Below, one piece after another: positions 10,706 to 20,015 of a stretch of DNA of 64,000 nt (the stretch's first letter is position 1; every line of letters starts with the position of its first letter). The translations under genes and the position numbers were made by a program. The DNA is from Crotalaria pallida (taxonomy: Eukaryota > Streptophyta > Magnoliopsida > Fabales > Fabaceae), in NCBI GenBank assembly GCA_037953625.1, contig CM075656.1, forward strand, positions 85,145,001 through 85,209,000. Reading direction: 5' to 3'. A model generated the notes under the pieces. That model was given only the letters and a program-made list of their open reading frames with translations. It searched no databases and had not been told where the DNA came from.

Positions 10706-13700
10706 ATGGCAGATCTCAAGTCCACTTTCTTGAATGTCTATTCCGTCCTCAAATCTGAACTCCTTCACGACCCCGCTTTCGAATTCTCCAATGATTCTCG
10801 TCAATGGATTTCCCGAGTATCTTTCTTTCTCCTTCTCTCTCCCTCTCTCTCTCTCTCTTTCATTTTCCTTTCCTCTCTGATTCATCATAACTTGCTGCTT
10901 CTTTAAACTTGTCAATGCTATGTATCTCCCTGTCTCTTTCTTTTTATCTTTTGCTTTGCATTCTTTTACAACTCATGATCTGAATGCTTTTTAATTTTTA
11001 TTTTTTAATTTTTTAATTTTTTATTTTAATATCAGATATGGATTTTATATGTATATGTGTATGTGAATGAATTAGCAGCTGGCGCCCTTGTGATATCTAC
11101 TTTTGTGAAAGCAATGTTTACATTTAGAGTTAATACTACTCGGTTTCGAAAGATATATTAGTCATCAATTTGGTCTCCAAAAGATGTTTTTTTTACGTCA
11201 ATTTAGTTCCCAAAGATCAACATGCCATCAAGTAATGTAAATTTTGATCTCCGAGAGATTCATATAATTTTTATATAAGTTCCTAAAAGGACCAATTTGG
11301 TGTCATATTGATCTTTGGGGACTAAATTGATGACCGAAGTATATTTTGAGAATCAAAGTTATCATTAACTCTTAATTTTATACTAACAATATACAATATA
11401 CTATTCCATGTAATTTAAGAATATGCGCAAAGATTAATAGAATGATTAAAATATGTAAGAATTTAAGGTATTCTGACTAAAATAACCTCACGTAATCATC
11501 ATTATTGAAGAGAGAGGCAGAGATTCGAGATCATTAAAAAATATTGTGATACATAAGGATATAGCTGAGAAAAATAATGTAATTATGTGTTAGGTTTGTA
11601 AAACCACAATACATATGAAACTGAGTAAGATATAAAAAAAACTTAAACTATACTCTATTACATATGAAACGGAGGGAGTAGTTGAAATTTTTATAGTACT
11701 CCCTCTTTTCCTTTTTATGTGCCCCATTTGAAGAAAATTTGTATTCTTATTTATATGTTTTATTTAGAAGTTCAGGAATATAATAATTGTTATTTCCATG
11801 ATTAGTGAGAGAGAGAGAGAAGGGGTATATTAGGAAAAACATAATTACTTTAGTGAAAATCAACACAATCATTACCTTCCTCAAAGACCTTTTTTTGGTG
11901 AAATGAGATAGATAAACAGGAAGGGGGGAGTAATTAAGATTGTGTTTAGTTTATACAAGGACTCACTTGGCGATCGTCCAGAATTTAAGCATCATATCTA
12001 CCTCATGTTAAAAGACTTGGGTGCCTTTGGAAGAGCTTATTTGGGCTTAGATAACAACTTGTCAAAGTACCTTCTAAGAATAGCTTATGAATTTCCAATG
12101 TGCACTTTTTAACTTATTTCGATAAGCTTATTAGAATGAACATAAGCTTTATTTAGCTTATTTATGAAAAGCTTTGTTGAATAGGTGCTTAATTAAGTTG
12201 TTTACCCGGATGCCTCCTTAAAGGAAGTCAGTGTATCCAAAGTTTTCTTACCCTTGATCAAGAAGTTTTCGTAATCTATGCAACACGCTCAAAGAATACT
12301 GTACTTTTGTTTCTTGTGGAAACTTTCACATGATTCTGCACTTCAATGCTCTTTTATATTCTCATGAGTTACTGATCTGGTGCTCTGGCTTTCCACACGG
12401 ATGCACACATTGCACGCATGCACTTGTCTGCACTGCACACATGATTTCATATACATTTGGTTGCCATTTCATTGGAACTTATTTATGTATTTTGTTCTGT
12501 CACTTACTGTGCTATATATACTGTATTTTATTACAGATGCTGGACTACAATGTGCCCGGAGGTTAGACTTGAGAATTCTTTCAAGTTTGCATTGAATAAC
12601 TTATCAGTTTATTCTTACTATTCATATCTAAGAAAGCAAATAGGGTTATTCAGAAAGCATTTTAGGAGATAGAGATTTCTATTTTAAAAAAGAAAAGAAG
12701 ATAGAGCTTATTGATGTAAAGATGAATTATGACAAATTGCAGGGAAGCTGAACCGTGGACTCTCTGTTATTGACAGCTACAGATTGTTAAAAGATGGGCA
12801 GGGATTAAATGATGACGAAATTTTCCTTGCTAGTGCTCTTGGTTGGTGTATTGAATGGGTATGGCTGTCAAAAAGCTTTACTTTTCTAGATTGAATGATG
12901 AGACTAGTTTTATTCTCTTCAGAAGTTTACTGTGATTTCATTGAGGAATTTTACAATCTTCTGTGGATGTCTTTTGCAGCTTCAGGCATATTTCCTTGTT
13001 CTTGATGACATAATGGATAACTCTCACACACGGCGTGGTCAGCCATGCTGGTTTAGAGTACCCAAGGTATGAAGCAGAAGTAAACATGTGCGATCATGTT
13101 ATCTTTTTAATGCTGCTCTGATAAAGTAAATGACTTCTAGTTACTGTATGATGAAGGTCGGAATGATTGCAGCAAATGACGGGGTGCTGCTACGGAACCA
13201 TATTCATCGAATCCTTAAGAACCACTTCAGGACAAAGCCATATTACGTTGATCTTCTTGATCTATTCAACGAGGTTGTACAAATATCAAGGTTTGAATTT
13301 AGTGGATTTCATTTTGCTAATATGCTAAAACTTGTCTATGTTGTCTTTTTATTAGGTTGAGTTTCAAACTGCTTCAGGACAGATGATAGATCTGATCACT
13401 ACACTGGAAGGAGAAAAAGACCTCTCCAAATACACATCATCACTGTGAGTATGGAGAAAAATTTAAAAAAAAAAAAAAACAATTTAGCAGAAGTTATTAT
13501 TGATGAGCCTGTTTTTTGACAATCATAAAAAGCTGGGTCATTTGGGAATGTGACTACAATAAATCAGTAATAGTGCAGGGAGAAAGTTCTTTCTATAGTG
13601 TCCAATAAGCTGTATGTTTGTTAAAAATTTGCTGGAACATCAGAAGAGACTAGAGAGATGGGTTCTTTCACATAAGATACACACCCAGCAATCTTTATGC

Positions 13701-16257
13701 TATAAAATGAGGGATGCCTCGTGATTATGCTATATTACAGCAAATTTTTGCATGAGCGCCACTTGAAATTTCCAAAAGAACTATGCTGTGTTCTTTGTGG
13801 CTTGGCACGCCGAAGGGTGAAGAATATATGTGAAATAAGCATTTCACCTGTTCCCTTCTAGCTAGCTAGATAGCAATATGCCAAGTTTCAACACAATTTT
13901 ATATATTCCACTTCAATAAATCAATGTCAATAACTAACATATGGACATGTCTTTCAGGCACCGACGTATTGTTCAGTACAAGACTGCCTATTACTCATTT
14001 TACCTTCCAGTAAGTACATTATCTTTTCACATTTTGTCTTACCTCTGTAATTTAGTTTTCTTCCTTGTCCTTTTTCTATGAGATACCAACTGGTTCTTCA
14101 TTCGCTCTGTATTTTACAACGTTAGAATCGTATATTTTCTGATGCAACAAGAAAAGGGATAATATAATGCATGTAATGTGTTCTTCAGTTAGAACTTAGA
14201 AGGCACATCTTTTCCTTTTTATCTTTCCTTTCTTTCATGGAAAATTTGACATGTTATTATCTTAATATTTTCTGTGGGATTCCATTTAAATAATCCTATT
14301 TCATCATTTCCTTTAAATCTAGATTTTCACTGGAATATATGATCTGCTACTTACTTTTGAATATATCTACTTTCATAGGTTGCATGTGCATTGCTGATGG
14401 TGGGTGAGAATCTCGATAACCATGTTGAGGTGAAAAACATTCTTGTTGAGATGGGAACATACTTTCAAGTACAGGTAATCTTTAGTTTGCTTAGCTTTCC
14501 CCGGTCTTTCTTTAGGACCACATAGACTCCAGAGTACTAGATGTCTACTTGATGTCACTATCAGCTTGATTTCTTTTTCAATAGGTGAACTGTAACCTAT
14601 CTTTTCTTGTTGTGTTTTCCCCTTTCTTTTTAGGATGATTATTTGGATTGCTTTGGTGCTCCTGAAACAATCGGAAAGGTGAGCATACTATACTAACTAG
14701 ATACTCCCTCCGTTTTATTGAGTTTGACCTTTTAGGCTTTTTTTTTTTTTTGTTTCATAGTGTTTGGCCTTTTACATTTTCAATACATAAACATATTTAT
14801 TTTTCAATTTTAACCTCATTCAATCATTTCTCTTATTTCTCATTAATTCTACTTTTATCACCTCTCTCATATCTAAATCACTATACATTAATTAATGGAT
14901 ACACTTACTAATAAAAATTACTCCCTCCGTTCCAATTTAACTGTCACTTTAGCAATTTCACACAGATTAAGAAAGTCATTTAATATTTCAATTTTCAAGA
15001 GAATTATTAAATAACTTTACTATAATACCCTCAAAGTACATTAATTATCACCCATTTCACATATTTCAACACATTAAATGCAAGGTTAAAGGTGGAAAAA
15101 ATCAATTAATACATCCTCGAATTCCTAAAGTGACAAATAATTTGGAACAAGTTAAAAATGCTAAAGTGACAGATAATATGGAACGGAGGGAGTAAATACT
15201 ACTCCCTCCGGTCCCTAATATAAGGACCTTTTGACCAATTTCACTCCCTTTAAGAAAGTTAGTTAGTGACATTGGAAATGTAAATATTTGGTATTATTTT
15301 CAAAAATACCCCTATAATTATTATTGGGAATGTAAAAAGTGTTAAGTAAATAGGGATGTTTGTGGCAAAAAAAGTAATTAATGCCATTGGAAATTGGAAA
15401 TAGGGCTTATATTAAGGACAAAAAAAAAGTCTTGAAATGGGGCTTATATATAGGACCGGAGGGAGTACTATAATTTTCAATAAGGATTAAATAGAGGTAT
15501 TTTGGACAAACTATACATAATACTTACAATAACCAACACTTTCTTAATCTGTGTGTCCAGGCCTAAAAGGCCAAACTCAATGAAACGGAGGGGAGGGAGG
15601 GAGGGAGTCTGGAAACACAAGTTTCTTTTTAAACTCATTCTAGTTATCTATGAAACCAGATAGGTACAGATATCGAAGATTTTAAGTGTTCTTGGTTGGT
15701 TGTGAAAGCATTGGAACTTAGCAATGAAGAACAAAAGAAAGTTATATATGTAAGTGCTCATGTTATTGCTTCCTGCATCTTCTTTACTGTCTTTCTCCAA
15801 CGATTCAACTCCAATAAATTACACATCTGTTTTTGGGGTTTGCAGGAGAACTATGGGAAGCCATCTCCAGCAAATGTTGCTAAAGTGAAAGCCCTGTATA
15901 ACGAGCTCAACCTTCAGGTTTGAACTTCATTTATAGCTAGCTCTCTTTAATATGTTATTAGCCAAACATTCAATGGGAAAACAACACTAAGATGCTAAAA
16001 TAAAATAAAACATGTCCACACATTTCGTGAGAAATTCATGCAAACAAGTTTGAAACATGTCTAAGCATCATGATAACTTTGTGGATTTGATTTGCCTTTG
16101 ATTGTTTACTGATTATCGGAATCGACAGGGTGTATTTGAGGAGTATGAGAGCCAGAGCTATGAGAAACTCGTGACCTCCATTGAAGCTCATCCTAGCAAA
16201 GCAGTTCAAGCTGTATTGAAGTCCTTTTTGGCTAAAATATACAAGAGGCAAAAGTAG
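10706..16257 (+). CDS. FPS: Farnesyl diphosphate synthase, 12 exons, 342 aa
   Basis: Condenses isopentenyl diphosphate with dimethylallyl and geranyl diphosphate to make farnesyl diphosphate, the precursor of sterols and sesquiterpenes. Exons: 10706-10816, 12537-12561, 12743-12858, 12980-13066, 13157-13273, 13356-13444, 13958-14009, 14379-14474, 14634-14678, 15660-15749, 15846-15917, 16129-16257. All introns are GT-AG and the sum is 343 codons including TAG. The first aspartate-rich motif DDIMD is at residues 93-97, preceded by Tyr88-Phe89, the usual farnesyl chain-length determinants. The second motif, DDYLD, is at 232-236 and starts exactly at the exon 9 boundary. The C-terminus KIYKRQK is typical. 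There is no transit peptide, so the short cytosolic/ER form is expected; the TTG two codons upstream is not used. Intron 1 (1.7 kb) and intron 9 (1 kb) are swollen by MITEs. A 25-nt exon 2 is small but needed for frame. Confidence 0.97.
11126..11372. mobile_element. MITE in FPS intron 1
   Basis: Terminal inverted repeats of about 60 bp run from AGAGTTAAT at 11126 to ATTAACTCT at 11372. The inner arms carry TCATCAATTTGGTCTCCAAA opposite GGGGACTAAATTGATGA. The type resembles other legume 'TTTGGTCCC' foldbacks in this window (4429, 30288). Confidence 0.75.
11401..11678. mobile_element. Stowaway-like MITE in FPS intron 1
   Basis: The right end is GAAACGGAGGGAG followed by TA. The left end, CTATTCCATG, is degenerate but preceded by TA (11399-11400). 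Internally it matches 49952-50419 (shared words include ATGTAAGAATTT and GGTATT). Confidence 0.65.
11699..11930. mobile_element. Stowaway-like MITE in FPS intron 1
   Basis: Ends CTCCCTCTTTTCCTTTTTATG and the inverted AAACAGGAAGGGGGGAG, flanked by TA at 11697-11698 and 11931-11932. It abuts the preceding MITE with only 20 bases between. Confidence 0.75.
14921..15192. mobile_element. Stowaway-like MITE nested in 14704-15607
   Basis: Ends CTCCCTCCGTTCC and GGAACGGAGGGAG, flanked by TA on both sides (14919-14920, 15193-15194). The inner arm TTTAACTGTCACTTTAGC pairs with GCTAAAGTGACAGATAA. Confidence 0.9.
15202..15465. mobile_element. Second Stowaway-like MITE nested in 14704-15607
   Basis: Ends CTCCCTCCGGTCC and GGACCGGAGGGAG, flanked by TA (15200-15201, 15466-15467). 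It is a different subfamily from its neighbour: the inner sequence (TAATATAAGGACCTTTTGACC) matches 19030-19285 and 50748-51020. Confidence 0.9.
15590..15605 (+). repeat. G-quadruplex motif in FPS intron 9
   Basis: Four G-runs separated by single A residues (GGGGAGGGAGGGAGGG) lie on the transcribed-sense strand, 54 bases before the exon 10 acceptor boundary. Confidence 0.8.
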
Positions 16258-16849
16258 AGTAGCCTTATGGGGAAGGTCCAAATGGTTGAAGATGCAATAG
16301 AATCTAGAGTCATCTAGAGCCGTATCATTCTTGGCTTGATTTCTAAATCTTGTTGTATTGTGTTTCTTCTTATTTTTTGTGTGATAAGATCTTGTATCTT
16401 GTAAACTTTCTTTGTGATACTTGCTTGGCTATTTGTAATTCTTTTGTTCTCAATTTTTTGGGTCTTTATTATTTTGGTGTGTGTGTCCCTCAGCGGATAA
16501 CAAAACACTTAACAACAGGAAGGAAATAAAGGAAAGAGATTATTATATCATGATACAAGGATGAGATTTGATAACATTAAGTGCATATTTGGAATAAATT
16601 TAATTTTGGTCAAATTGATTTTTTAGTGCAGAAGGTACTTTTACTTGCGTTGGAAAAATCACATTGGACACTGTTTCAAACTCATGTTTGATAGCTCCTA
16701 ACATGTTTGATAGCTCTTAACGTGTTTCCAAACATGCTCTAAATCCTTTATCCGAGAGTAAGTAGCTATGATTGTTTCATGGTCCCCACAATATCAGAAC
16801 CCCACCATAGTTCAAGTGAGTCATTGGGGCTTTTTGTGGACTTTTTCTT
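16258..16849 (+). other. FPS 3' UTR and downstream DNA
   Basis: T-rich sequence after the TAG, suited to a 3' UTR (no single clear poly(A) signal). It is followed by a stretch with repeated ATGTTTGATAGCTC words (16685-16720). No gene. Confidence 0.5.
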
Positions 16850-17862
16850 TTTGAACCCCCCTAATTACTCATTGGCCCCTATTTGGTTTATTGTAGACGA
16901 AGTTGCCCTTATTTACCGACTAAAACAAGTCGAAAGGAACTTTTCGATTTAAACTTGGCGAAAATAAAATATATCAATTTCCGCTTATGCAAGTCGTAAT
17001 ATCTTCCGCCTTTCCACAATCGGTAATAAAATTGAGTATTCCGCCTTTTGACAGTCGAAAACATTAATAGGCAGCCGAATTAGGGTGAATCTTGTGAGGG
17101 GTGTTTATCATGTGGAAGCCTCCTACTTACTTTCTCCACATGTTGTCATAGCTCTGAACTGTGGATTAGAAAGATATTCGAGTTGGGGTGGAGCTCTTGA
17201 TTTAATCAAATCAATGGTTGTGCCTGCATTCTTCACTGATCAATCTGAAGTCTCATGTGTAAATGCGAAGCAAGTTCTTTGTAATGCTGGACTGCACATC
17301 ACGCAACCGGTGACTCCAAATGCTTTCCGGTCACCTGTGAAAAATCTCACGCCTTCTAGCAATCTTCCATCATACAGCAATGGTTTTGTTTTCGGGGTAA
17401 ATACATGAATGTTGTCCTAGAAACTCCAAAGTGTCTTTCTGTTGTCATTGATTCAAATGGCACACTTCAAATTTTCTCTGTTGACATGTGGTTTGCTGAA
17501 CATTACAGCAAACTGTGAAGATCCTTGTAAGTTGTTTTTTGAATTATGAATATTGACTCTGCTTGGCATTGTCTCTTGTATTAATTTCTGAATTATGGAC
17601 CTGTTTTGTACAATTTGGTGTAATTGGTATTACAACAAATTATTAATGTTTCCAACTGTCAAAAGGGAGAATACTCAATTTTATTATGGAATGTGGAAAG
17701 GCGGAAGATATTTCGACTTGCATAAAACGAAAATTGATATATTTTGTTTCCGCCAAGTTTAAATTGGAAAGTTCCTTCCGACTTGTTTCGGTCGGTAAAT
17801 AAGGATAACTTCGTCCACAATAAACCAAATGGGGGCCAATAAGTAATAAGGAGGTTGTATAC
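16850..17862. mobile_element. Foldback transposon carrying a captured gene fragment (Pack-type)
   Basis: About 220-bp arms (16850-17068 and 17642-17862) are inverted copies. ATTGGCCCC, GGTTTATTGT, TTTACCGAC, CTTGGCGAAAATAAAATAT and TCTTCCGCCTTTCCACA can all be followed in the left arm and in the complement of the right arm. The interior (17069-17641) differs in composition and contains coding-like sequence plus what looks like a 3' UTR. The arms resemble the element at 26513-26811 (shared TTTTTGAACCCC and TTCCGCC motifs). Exact ends and target duplication are not clear, so Mutator-like versus other superfamily is open. Confidence 0.75.
17085..17518 (+). pseudogene. Captured C-terminal fragment, MSS51/MYND zinc-finger-like protein
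   Basis: A 107-codon frame (17085-17408) includes SPHVVIALNCGLERYSSWGG, then ALDLIKSMVVPAFFTD, and near the end SYSNGFVFG. From memory this matches the C-terminal domain of plant MYND zinc-finger proteins related to yeast MSS51, in which a nucleotide-like 'HxVIALNxGL...SW' segment precedes 'VPAFFTD'. The MYND finger and N-terminus are missing and no start codon context is convincing. The stop TGA overlaps an ATG (17405) opening a second 37-codon frame to 17518, possibly the shifted end of the same or another source gene. It lies wholly between the inverted arms of the foldback element, so it is read as a transposon-captured fragment rather than a gene. No search was run. Confidence 0.6.
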
Positions 17863-18009
17863 GAAATATACGAGACATGGATAGAAAATTCCATCACACT
17901 TATCAATTAAGATTTAAGACAAGCCAAACGTATCTTAGTTGTTTTCGTAATTTTTTTATTCATTGCTTTTGTATCAATAAAATTCGTTATTAAGTAAGAG
18001 ATGTGATGT
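17863..18009. other. Spacer between foldback element and repeat copy B
   Basis: Short unassigned sequence. Nothing recognisable. Confidence 0.4.
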
Positions 18010-18265
18010 GAGTTTGTGGCTGTTTAACTATTTGTTTGAAATTGAGCTGTTTTCAAAACTAGTTGTAGAAATATGTAGAATAAATGATCGAAAAGAACAT
18101 GCAACATTATTTTATTTATATTTATTATTTTCCATTCTTTATTTATGAATAGTATAAAAAGTTATTAAATTAGGATTAATTAAATTATTATTTTTATTTA
18201 TTAAGTATGTATTTAATTAATTACTTAATAAAATATAATAAAATTATTAAATCTTAATTAATAAT
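18010..18265. repeat. Dispersed AT-rich repeat, copy B
   Basis: Direct-orientation match to 8625-8935, sharing GAACATGCAACATTATTTTA and the following TTTATTTATA-rich block. It diverges by scattered substitutions and small indels. Confidence 0.75.
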
Positions 18266-18643
18266 ATATCTTCTATCAACTTCAAACAATTTTAGTTGAG
18301 CCGGGCAGGAGAAAGAAAAGACATTAATTAATTTGGCAAGACAACTTCATTTTGAAAAAAATAATAGAAAAAAGTAATAAAAAATTAGAGAAGTATGATG
18401 TGTAAGATTGGAAATAAAATAATTCTTGTATTAAAATAAGTTAAATGCTAAGAAGTGCTCTTATTTATAGTTTGATGTAAAAAAAATAAATAAATATATT
18501 TTTATCTCTAAAATTATATTCCTAATATAATTATTCCATATCCTAGTTAAATTATATTCATTTTTAATCCTTAAAAAAAAGGGATGATATACTGAAAGTA
18601 AATTAAATCTAAATAAAAACTAAAACATAAATAGGGTCTACTA

Positions 18644-18756
18644 GCATGTTTGGTTAAAAGTTGAGTTAGGACAAAATCTCATTAGAGGAGATAAGAAGTA
18701 GAATCTACAACTAGTTGTGTAAAAACGTAGTTAAATTGAAGCTGAACCAAACATAC
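18644..18756. mobile_element. Small hAT-like MITE
   Basis: Inverted ends CATGTTTGGTT and AACCAAACATA over about 110 bp. A similar short element lies at 39256-39380. Superfamily is inferred only from the GTTTGGTT-type ends common in plant hAT MITEs. Confidence 0.45.
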
Positions 18757-19029
18757 CATACAACATGTACTTCTTCCATTTTTACTAATCTCTCCCACTA
18801 ATAAAAATTATACAATTTAAAAAATATAATAATTATTTTGATTTTCAATAAATTAATTTCGTTGTAACAAATTCTTCAATTTTTAATCATTATTTATATA
18901 AATTAATATTCTATTAAATAAAATAAATATTAAAAATAATATTTATTACGTTCTTATTTTTTTTTAAAATAAGACAATTACATGAAAATAAAAATTTCTC
19001 AATACTAAAGAACTAGGTAATACTAATTA

Positions 19030-19285
19030 CTCCCTTTGGTCCTGTATATAAGCCTAGTTTGAAGACTTTTTTTTTGTCTTAATATGAGCCTTATTTCCAA
19101 TTTTCAATAACATTAATTACTTCCCCTATTTACTCAACACCTTTTAGATTTTCAATAATAATTATAATCGTACTTTTGAAAAAGTATACCAAATATTTAC
19201 ATTTCTAATACCACTAACAGTATTAACTGACTTACTCAAAATGTGTTAAAATTAGTGAAAGAAACTTATAATAAGAATGGAGGGA
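19030..19285. mobile_element. Stowaway-like MITE
   Basis: The left end, CTCCCTTTGGTCCTGTATATA, follows TA. The right end is GAATGGAGGGA. It is the same subfamily as 15202-15465, in inverted orientation relative to it. Confidence 0.75.
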
Positions 19286-20015
19286 TCATGAATTAAAAAT
19301 ATCTAAAGAAGAAAGATGGTTGCTTGTAAATTACTGTATAAAGGTCAAAAAGTCAAACATCATACGCGCCTATGGCCACTAGAACAAGATTTTGAGAGGA
19401 TCTAAAACAAAAACAAAAAAAAAGTTCATTTACTTTTCCAATTTACAAAAAAACTCCTATCTGCCCCTTCTTTCTATTTTTTCCATACCAAAATTTCAAA
19501 ACTGTTTTTTTTTTCATTTATTAAAAATAAATATTCCTATTTATTTATTTTCTAACCTCAATAAATTATAAATAAAATCATTCATTCAGTTAAGTTCCCT
19601 CTTTTGGTTCCGTCAATCTCTCTGATTATCCACTCTAAATTTATTTCATTTTTCTTTTCTTTCTTTGACAAAAAAAAAATAAAAATAAATCTGCTTCTTT
19701 CTCCATTATTTCAACCATTCATGATGATTTTGTAGCCAAAAAATTTTCAATTTTGACTTCATTTTTGCCTTAGATCAGCAACTTCCTCAGCAGTTTCTAG
19801 CACAACCAAGTATTTTCTTTTTCCTACATATTCTTCTTTCTGATTCAAGGGGTAGTTATTTTTCTTCTATTCACTGAAATTGAGTCTTCCACTTCATTTT
19901 TCAATTTTTTTTTTGCTATTTTTTTTCGGTATCTGCATAAACTGCATTACCCTTTTGGAAAATAATTCTGGGGTTGCAAAAAAGTTCAAATTTTTAGCTC
20001 AAGTTTCTTCTGGTA
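19286..20015 (+). promoter_or_regulatory. Upstream region and leader of the C2-GRAM gene
   Basis: Pyrimidine-rich tracts (about 19600-19960) typical of a plant 5' leader run to the ATG at 20016. No clear TATA box or leader intron could be fixed. Confidence 0.4.

Larger units (their letters stand above)
14704..15607. mobile_element. Outer MITE in FPS intron 9 carrying two nested MITEs
   Basis: The left end, CTCCCTCCGTTTTATTGAGT, is paired with AACTCAATGAAACGGAGG near 15573-15590. The next arm segment (TTGACCTTTTAGGC) pairs with GCCTAAAAGGCCAAA. The right terminus has expanded into a GGGA repeat. Two complete elements sit inside it (14921-15192 and 15202-15465). The intron is otherwise short, so almost all of it is transposon. 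Confidence 0.85.

Noticed and set aside
10703..10915. - strand frame opposite FPS exon 1
   Set aside because: Antisense shadow of a coding exon and a CT-rich intron start.
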